Below are positions 58,570-64,000 of a stretch of DNA of 64,000 nt, one piece after another (position 1 is the stretch's first letter; every line of letters starts with the position of its first letter). The position numbers and the translations under genes are program-made. The DNA is from Azophilus sp965199705 (lineage in GTDB: Bacteria; Pseudomonadota; Gammaproteobacteria; Pseudomonadales; Azotimanducaceae): the NCBI GenBank assembly GCA_965199705.1, contig OZ241359.1, forward strand, positions 2,542,001 to 2,606,000, given 5' to 3'. The notes beneath the pieces were generated by a model, which saw only the letters and a program-made list of their open reading frames with translations, did not search any database and was not told the origin of the DNA.

Positions 58570-59827
58570 GCGCCAAGCGGATGCCGCTGAACTGCCAGCG
58601 GTCGGCCGGAAAGAAGAAGTTGCGGTAGCTGGCGCGCACATGGCCTGCCGGTGTCGCGCAGGAGCCGCCACGCAATACCCACTGACTGCTCATGAACTTG
58701 CCGTTGTACTCGCCCAGTGCGCCGGCCAGCGGGCGGTAACCCGGATAGGGCGCATAGGCGCTGGCAGTCCACTCCCAGACATCGCCGAACATCTGCTGTT
58801 GCACCGCCTGGCCACCGGGATGCAGACGATCACTTTCGACAAAGTTGCCGAGCCCCGGATTCAGGCCGACGGCAGCCGCTTCCCATTCCAGTTCCGTCGG
58901 CAGGCGAGCACCGGCCCAGCGGCTGTAGGCGTCCGCCTCGAAACCACTGACGTGCACTACCGGATCGTCAAGCGCCAATGCGCGTTCCCCACCCAATCCG
59001 TACTCGAACCAGCAGTCGTCCTGCTCACGCCAGTAGAAGGGCGCCCGCCAATCCAGGGCGCAAACCTGCCGCCAGCCCTCAGCCAACCAGAGATCGGGGC
59101 GCCGATAGCCTCCATCACGCATGAATTCGAGAAACTCGCCATTGGTGATCAGACGATCCGCAAGCGCAAAGGGCGCCAGCCACACCTTGTGTCGGGGCAG
59201 TTCATTGTCGAAACAGAAACCGTCTGCCATCGCGCCTGCGAGCCCCAGCCCGCCAGCCTGCGCCAGGAACCTCAATGGCCGAGGCGGTTCCGAGGCGATG
59301 TCCGTCAGATCATCTCGATAAACCGGCTTCAGCGGGTTCTGGCCCAGATTGGCCTTCAGGTCGGTGAGCAGCAGTTCCTGGTGCTGTTGCTCATGCTGCA
59401 ATCCGAGCTCGATACGCCGCCCGACCTCTCCGTCCTGGCGTTGCAGGAGATTGTGCATCGCAGCATCCACATGGCGCCGATAGTTGCGCACGGCAGCCAC
59501 TGTCGGGCGCGAAAGATGGCCCCGTCGCGGCCTGGGAAAGGGGTTGCCGATACTGTTGTAGTACGAATTGAAGAGGCTCTCGAAGCGGCTGTCGAAGGGT
59601 TCGTAGCCGTCCACACAGGGCCGCAACAGGAAGGTCTCGAAGAACCAGGCTGTATGCGCCAGATGCCACTTGGGTGGGCTGGCGTCTTCCATTGGCTGTA
59701 CGCCATAGTCCTCGATGCAGAGAGGCGCACAAAGCGCCTCGGTTCTCGCCCGCACAGCGACATAGCGGTCTGCCAGAGACGCGCGGCAACTGCCAGCCTG
59801 CACATCTGAAGGGGCTTGGGTGAGCAC
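58553..59827 (-). CDS. egtB: Ergothioneine sulfoxide synthase EgtB
   Basis: A 424-residue non-haem iron enzyme joining hercynine to a cysteine donor. The DinB-like N-terminal domain carries the iron motif HEQQHQE (H-x3-H-x-E) and HLAHTAWFFETFLL; the C-terminal FGE-sulfatase domain has LPTELEWEAAA, FGDVWEWTASAYAPYPGY and VLRGGSCATP. The GTG at 59827, 13 bp after the sco stop, is taken as start; GTG 59794 is possible. EgtA, EgtC and EgtE are not in the window. Confidence 0.9.
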   Translation of the reverse strand: MLTQAPSDVQAGSCRASLADRYVAVRARTEALCAPLCIEDYGVQPMEDASPPKWHLAHTAWFFETFLLRPCVDGYEPFDSRFESLFNSYYNSIGNPFPRPRRGHLSRPTVAAVRNYRRHVDAAMHNLLQRQDGEVGRRIELGLQHEQQHQELLLTDLKANLGQNPLKPVYRDDLTDIASEPPRPLRFLAQAGGLGLAGAMADGFCFDNELPRHKVWLAPFALADRLITNGEFLEFMRDGGYRRPDLWLAEGWRQVCALDWRAPFYWREQDDCWFEYGLGGERALALDDPVVHVSGFEADAYSRWAGARLPTELEWEAAAVGLNPGLGNFVESDRLHPGGQAVQQQMFGDVWEWTASAYAPYPGYRPLAGALGEYNGKFMSSQWVLRGGSCATPAGHVRASYRNFFFPADRWQFSGIRLARDETA

Positions 59828-59840
59828 CGGAAAGCGCGCG

Positions 59841-60503
59841 TCAGGTGATGCTGTCCGGATGGCGCCGAACCCCGATTGCGGCGACCAGATCCGGAAATCG
59901 GCGGATGAGGTGGCGAAAGCTGGCCACCAGGGTATCAGCCTGCTGCGGCCCCTTGATGAGGCCGAGATAGCGGCCTTCGGGGCCAACCAGCACGATATGG
60001 GTGGAATGTTCCAATGCCAACAGGCCCTGGCTGTCCGGCAGCTTTGCGAACGCCACGCTGAGTTGACCGGCGAGCCGGCGAGTCTCGTCCCCGGACCCGC
60101 GCAGGCCCAGGAAATCACCGGAAAAGCCCGCCAGATAGTCGCGCATACGCTCTACCCCGTCGCGTTCCGGATCGACGCTGACAAACAGGCCGCGAAAGCG
60201 CTCGCCGCCCGGCAGCAAGCGGATCCGGGCTTCTGCCTCAGCCAGCACCGCAAGTGTGGTCGGGCAGATGGCCGGGCAGTGGGTAAAGCCGAAGAAGAGG
60301 TAGCTGATGCCGCCGGCCAGGTCCGCTTGCCGAAATGGCTGGCCCTGGTGGGTTTCGAGCTCGAATTCGCTGATGCGCGCTGGCTCCGGCAGCATCAGGA
60401 CGCCCTGACTTCGCAACGCCGCCGAATCCTGGTCAGCAGGCCCGCAGCCAGCGACGAACAGGGCCGAGAAGAGAAGCGCCCGGGGGCAGAGGCGGCGCAT
60501 CAT
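59841..60503 (-). CDS. SCO1/SenC copper chaperone
   Basis: A 220-residue periplasmic lipoprotein (lipobox FVAGC) with a thioredoxin fold and the copper ligands Cys-x3-Cys in THCPAICPTT plus His in STHIVLVGP. It helps insert Cu-A in cytochrome oxidase. ATGATG at 60503 follows the ctaB stop by 7 bases. Confidence 0.92.
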   Translation of the reverse strand: MMRRLCPRALLFSALFVAGCGPADQDSAALRSQGVLMLPEPARISEFELETHQGQPFRQADLAGGISYLFFGFTHCPAICPTTLAVLAEAEARIRLLPGGERFRGLFVSVDPERDGVERMRDYLAGFSGDFLGLRGSGDETRRLAGQLSVAFAKLPDSQGLLALEHSTHIVLVGPEGRYLGLIKGPQQADTLVASFRHLIRRFPDLVAAIGVRRHPDSIT

Positions 60504-60510
60504 CCTGACT

Positions 60511-61407
60511 TCAGACCGGATAAAGCCAGTAGTGATCCACCAGCAACAGCGCAAAGAGCCCCGCCAGATACAGGATCGAGAATCGGAAGGTGCGCATCGG
60601 CGCCTGCGGGTCACGGTTTGCCAGCAGCACGCAGGCCCAGTACAGGAATCGCACGCCGAGCGCCAGCGCGCCGGCCAGATACAGCCAGCCGCTCATGCCA
60701 GTGGCCACCGGCAGGAGCGATGCCGCCGCCAGAATGACGGTGTAGATGAAGATGTGCCAACGGGTGCGGTTTTCGCCGTGCGTGACCGGCAACATGGGCA
60801 CGTTGGCCCTGGCATATTCCTCTTTCCGATCCAGTGCGAGCGCCCAGAAGTGCGGTGGCGTCCAGGCAAAGATGATCAGCACGAGTATCAGACCGTCCCC
60901 GGAAATCTCGCCGGTGACGGCGGTATAGCCAAACAGGGGAGGCGCCGCCCCGAACAGGCCGCCGATGACGATGTTCTGTGGCGTGGCCCGCTTCAGGAAC
61001 AAGGTGTAGATCAGCCCGTAGCCAACCCAGGACGCCAGATTCAGCCAGGCCGTCAAGGGATTGACCCAGACCAGCAGCATGGTCATGCCGAGGCAACCAA
61101 GCACGGCGGAAAAGACCAGGCCAGGCAGCACCGACACCCGCCCGGTGGCCACGGGGCGGTTGGCGGTTCTGGCCATCCGAATGTCGATTTCGGCATCGGC
61201 GATGTGATTCACCACCGCAGCGGAAGCCGCCACCAGGCCGATGCCAAGCATACCGGGCACGAGCACATCCAGCGCCACCATGCCGGGCGACGCAAGCAAC
61301 ATGCCCACCAATGCGCACAGCAACATCAGCGCCACTACGCGCGGCTTGCACATCTCCAGATAGTCGCGCCAGATTGGCGTGCGCAGATTCTGCGTCAGTT
61401 CAGTCAA
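60511..61407 (-). CDS. ctaB: Haem O synthase (protohaem IX farnesyltransferase)
   Basis: A 298-residue UbiA-family membrane prenyltransferase making haem O. Two Asp-rich motifs: NHIADAEIDIRMARTANRP and ALDRKEEYARANVPMLP. About nine membrane segments. Its start overlaps the ctaA stop by 8 bp. Confidence 0.95.
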   Translation of the reverse strand: MTELTQNLRTPIWRDYLEMCKPRVVALMLLCALVGMLLASPGMVALDVLVPGMLGIGLVAASAAVVNHIADAEIDIRMARTANRPVATGRVSVLPGLVFSAVLGCLGMTMLLVWVNPLTAWLNLASWVGYGLIYTLFLKRATPQNIVIGGLFGAAPPLFGYTAVTGEISGDGLILVLIIFAWTPPHFWALALDRKEEYARANVPMLPVTHGENRTRWHIFIYTVILAAASLLPVATGMSGWLYLAGALALGVRFLYWACVLLANRDPQAPMRTFRFSILYLAGLFALLLVDHYWLYPV

Positions 61408-62410
61408 GGCCTGCTTGCTCCGAATCCTCGTTCGACAAGTGGAAGCGCAGGGTCACCAACGCCAGCAGCAGCAAGGCGCCACCCGCATTGTGCGCCGTCG
61501 CCACTGCCAGTGGCAGCGCCAGGAGCACATTGAGCACGCCCAGCGTCAATTGAATCGCCAGCAACCCCAGCAACCAGGGCGCCAAGCGGTTTTCGGCCCG
61601 CCACAGACGGTAACCCAGCCAACCGACCGAGAGCAGAACCAGAACAGCGCCCGCACGATGCGCGAACTGTATGGCGATGCGGGCTTCGCTGTCCAGCATA
61701 CCGCCCAGATAATTTGGCCCCACGGACTGAAAAAAGTTGAATCCGGCGCGAAAATCCATGCTCGGCAGCCAATCTCCATGACAGGTGGGGAAATCGGCGC
61801 AGGCCAGTGCCGCATAATTTGAGGTAACCCAGCCGCCCAGCGCCACCTGCAGGATGGTGAGCGCCAGCGTCACCCAGACCAGGCGGCTGATGGCCCTGCC
61901 GGGCTGGGCCCAGGCAGGGCCTTGTGGCCCGCCGCCGAGGGAGAGACAAAGCCACCAGACCAGCGCCAGGGTCGCAAACCCGCCAAGCAGGTGGGCGGTC
62001 ACAACCTGTGGCCAGAGCTTCAATGTCACTGTCCAGGCGCCAAAGGCGCCTTGCAGGATCACCAGCCCGGCCAGGGCCAGCGGCAAGGCAGGCGGGCGGC
62101 GGCGCACGCGCCAACTGAGGGCGACGATCACAAGAATCAGCAACCCGAGCGCTGAGGCAAAGTACCGATGCACCATTTCGATCCAGGCCTTGTCCGCCTC
62201 TACCGGCGCGTCCGGGAAGCGGGATTCCGCCAACGCGACCTCTGCTTCGCCCTGAGGCACCCCCAGATGCCCATAACAACCGGGCCAGTCAGGGCAGCCA
62301 AGGCCAGCGTCCGCCAATCGAGTGTAGGCGCCGAGCACCACCACCAGCATCGCCAGACCGAGGGCGACAAGCGCGAGCCGACGCAGCAGGCGGCCAGAAT
62401 CCTGCGCCAT
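61400..62410 (-). CDS. ctaA: Haem A synthase CtaA/COX15
   Basis: A 336-residue eight-segment enzyme oxidising haem O to haem A. Motifs GAYTRLADAGLGCPDWPGCYG, EMVHRYFASALG, VTAHLLGGFATLALVWW, QFAHRAGAVLVLL and ATAHNAGGALLLL supply the haem His residues. The ATG at 62410 begins just before the first membrane segment, as in Pseudomonas; GTG at 62461 would add 17 residues. Confidence 0.93.
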   Translation of the reverse strand: MAQDSGRLLRRLALVALGLAMLVVVLGAYTRLADAGLGCPDWPGCYGHLGVPQGEAEVALAESRFPDAPVEADKAWIEMVHRYFASALGLLILVIVALSWRVRRRPPALPLALAGLVILQGAFGAWTVTLKLWPQVVTAHLLGGFATLALVWWLCLSLGGGPQGPAWAQPGRAISRLVWVTLALTILQVALGGWVTSNYAALACADFPTCHGDWLPSMDFRAGFNFFQSVGPNYLGGMLDSEARIAIQFAHRAGAVLVLLSVGWLGYRLWRAENRLAPWLLGLLAIQLTLGVLNVLLALPLAVATAHNAGGALLLLALVTLRFHLSNEDSEQAGLD

Positions 62411-62450
62411 GGCCGCTATCGGGCCGGCGCCCGCGTCAGGCGAGCCAGGA

Positions 62451-62987
62451 TCAACCGCCACCGGTCACTCGCAACAGCTTGCCGAGATCTCCGGCGAGCG
62501 CCTCTGCCTCGGCGTCCAGCGCAAAGCGCAGCATCAGATTGCCCTCCGGATCAACGATATAGAGGCCGTCTGCCAGATCAGCCTGCCGACGATAGCCAGG
62601 CACGCCCTGAAATCCTTCGGGCGGCAGCCGGGCCGACTGATCGACAATCACGGCCGAGCGCACAAGCGCCGCGTCGTCGCCGAGAAGCGCGACCAGCGCC
62701 GATACCTGGCCAAGCGCCTGCAGACAGGCGCCTGTGCAGTCATTCGCCGCCACCCAGACCCACCAGAAACCACTGCCCTCAAGCGGCCCGCCGGCGACGT
62801 TCGCCAGTTGCAGATCCCGCGCCATGCGCGGCGGGTCAACAAACTCGCCGAGATTGGTGGTGGCATTGTAGTCCGGTTGCTGAACCAGCCAGATCAGGCT
62901 GTAAGCCCCGTAGGCGACAAGCAGCGGCGCGGCAACCAGGAGGATCGCCACTTGAACCCGATTCTGTTTGGCTGCTGTCTGATCCAT
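62451..62987 (-). CDS. Membrane-anchored protein of the cytochrome oxidase assembly cluster
   Basis: A 178-residue protein with one N-terminal membrane segment (VAILLVAAPLLVAYGAYSLIW) and a periplasmic thioredoxin-like domain: WWVWVAANDCTGACLQAL shows a single C-x3-C pair and the C-terminal half has LYIVDPEGNLML. Genes of this kind sit next to ctaA in gammaproteobacteria and are thought to help cytochrome oxidase assembly. Name not known. Confidence 0.75.
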   Translation of the reverse strand: MDQTAAKQNRVQVAILLVAAPLLVAYGAYSLIWLVQQPDYNATTNLGEFVDPPRMARDLQLANVAGGPLEGSGFWWVWVAANDCTGACLQALGQVSALVALLGDDAALVRSAVIVDQSARLPPEGFQGVPGYRRQADLADGLYIVDPEGNLMLRFALDAEAEALAGDLGKLLRVTGGG

Positions 62988-63129
62988 TCAAACTGCTCTT
63001 CAGCCTGCGCCTTGTGCAATGTGCAGGCTTCTGTAATCTCGATGCCATCTGCGGAGCAAGCCCGCTGCGATACTCCGATACAACCCGGACAGGGCGCGAA
63101 GACCGCGCCTCCATGCCGTCACCGGCGCT

Positions 63130-64000
63130 CTATCGGCGCTCCAGGCGCGCCGGCAAGCTGCGGATGCCGCGAATGAAGTTGGACTTCAGGCGCGATGCCG
63201 GGCCGGTCACCTCAACCCGCTCGAATCGCTTGAGGATTTCCTCCCAGAGGACCCGCAGCTGCATTTCCGCCAGACGATTGCCCATGCAGCGGTGAATACC
63301 GAACCCGAAGGCGACATGATGGCGGGCGGCGGAGCGGTCGATCAACAGCCTGTCGGCGTCCTCGAACTCGGTTTCGTCGCGATTGCCGGATATGTACCAG
63401 AGCACCACCTTGTCACCAGCCTTCATGCGCCGGCCTTCGTACTTGAAATCACGCTTCAGCGTTCGCCGCATATGCAGCACGGGCGTCTGCCAGCGGATGA
63501 TCTCCGACACCATGTTCGGGATCAACGCCGGGTTCGCCCGCAACTTGTCGTATTCTTCGGGAAACTCGTTCAACGCCAGCAATCCGCCGGAAATGGAATT
63601 GCGGGTCGTGTCATTGCCGCCGACGATCAACAGCATGATGTTGCCGAGAAACTCCATCGGCCGCTGCGCCATGTCGCGGGTGGTCTCACCGTGCGCCAGC
63701 ATGGTGATGAGATCATTGCGCCCGGCCGGGTCCGCTGCCGCCCGCTCCGCCCAGAGCCCCATGAAGGTGGTGGCAAGGTCGGTCAGGCCGGCGGATACCT
63801 CTTCGGCGTCAGCGCCTTCGTCTGCGCCTGTGGTCTCCGGCGAACCGATGGACAGGTCCGACCAGTAGGTCAATTTGTTGCGCTGCTCGAAGGGGAAGTC
63901 GAACAGGGTGGCAAGCATCCGCGTGGTGAGTTCGATGGATACCGCCTCTACCCAATCAAATTCCACGCCGTCATCCGGCAGGCCGTCCAGAATCTCGGCC
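63130..64000 (-). CDS. Cytochrome P450, 3' part (runs off the window)
   Basis: The C-terminal 289 residues of a bacterial class I P450. I-helix IVGGNDTTRNS, ExxR in SEIIRWQTP, and the haem loop HVAFGFGIHRCMGNRLAEM with its Cys ligand are complete. Resembles CYP families attacking sterols, terpenoids or alkyl side chains. The reading frame stays open to the window end (AEILDGLPDDG at the edge), so the 5' part lies outside. Confidence 0.93.
   Translation of the reverse strand, partial: AEILDGLPDDGVEFDWVEAVSIELTTRMLATLFDFPFEQRNKLTYWSDLSIGSPETTGADEGADAEEVSAGLTDLATTFMGLWAERAAADPAGRNDLITMLAHGETTRDMAQRPMEFLGNIMLLIVGGNDTTRNSISGGLLALNEFPEEYDKLRANPALIPNMVSEIIRWQTPVLHMRRTLKRDFKYEGRRMKAGDKVVLWYISGNRDETEFEDADRLLIDRSAARHHVAFGFGIHRCMGNRLAEMQLRVLWEEILKRFERVEVTGPASRLKSNFIRGIRSLPARLERR

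Overview
This is a 64 kb, GC-rich, densely coding chromosomal stretch, most likely from a gammaproteobacterium. The evidence is the order engB / cytochrome c4 / dsbA / endonuclease-phosphatase, the recR-ybaB-dnaX and lolCDE clusters, a RelA-type stringent factor, AceE of the homodimeric type, ThrH and NqrM. No rRNA, tRNA or CRISPR array was found, and I cannot place it below class level. Lipid-like substrate genes (two acyl-CoA ligases, P450, MmpL-type exporter, two MpaB-family oxygenases, CoA-transferase plus 2-hydroxyacyl-CoA lyase) suggest a heterotroph living on fatty, terpenoid or aromatic compounds; that is inference.

Layout. 1-4.8 kb is an accessory segment: a three-gene cassette (ribbon-helix-helix regulator, winged-helix-like protein, two-segment membrane protein) behind a palindromic operator, a Gp37/Gp68-type three-Cys protein, and a complete IS1634-like insertion sequence. 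5.0-13 kb (minus strand) is housekeeping: adk, relA, a small membrane protein, rnd, recR, ybaB, dnaX, cysB. 13-23 kb holds comEC, a DUF2062 protein, and the tightly overlapping minus-strand chain of small symporter subunit - ActP-like symporter - apbE - nqrM - lolC - lolD - lolE, then cysH. 23-32.5 kb is metabolic and accessory: thrH, CoA-transferase, TPP lyase, a TonB receptor with a 20-G tract at its start, and two carboxymuconolactone-decarboxylase-like proteins, one read here as a selenoprotein. 32.5-43.5 kb holds a degenerate SDR, engB, cytochrome c4, dsbA, aceE, a saccharopine-dehydrogenase-like protein with internal repeats, an APC permease and a MAPEG protein. 43.5-49 kb holds a His/Asp/Glu-repeat TonB receptor (probably metal uptake), its small His/Cys partner and a divergent pair of MpaB-like oxygenases. 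49-64 kb is minus strand throughout: MmpL-type transporter, slipin + NfeD, two acyl-CoA ligases, egtD-egtB (ergothioneine), sco, ctaB, ctaA, an assembly-associated protein and the 3' part of a P450.

The strongest unusual signals are: (a) an in-frame TGA inside a conserved CxxC site with a SECIS-like hairpin at the expected distance (selenocysteine candidate, 30017-30532); (b) a 20-G homopolymer that separates a good ATG/ribosome site from the rest of a TonB receptor (phase variation candidate, 26922-26941); (c) a 36-bp inverted repeat (30 of 36 identical) bracketing cysH; (d) palindromic operators at the RHH cassette and over the start of an MpaB-like oxygenase; and (e) a short intergenic segment behind the IS with successive stem-loops that may be a small RNA. 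All statements rest on reading the sequence; no database search was possible.
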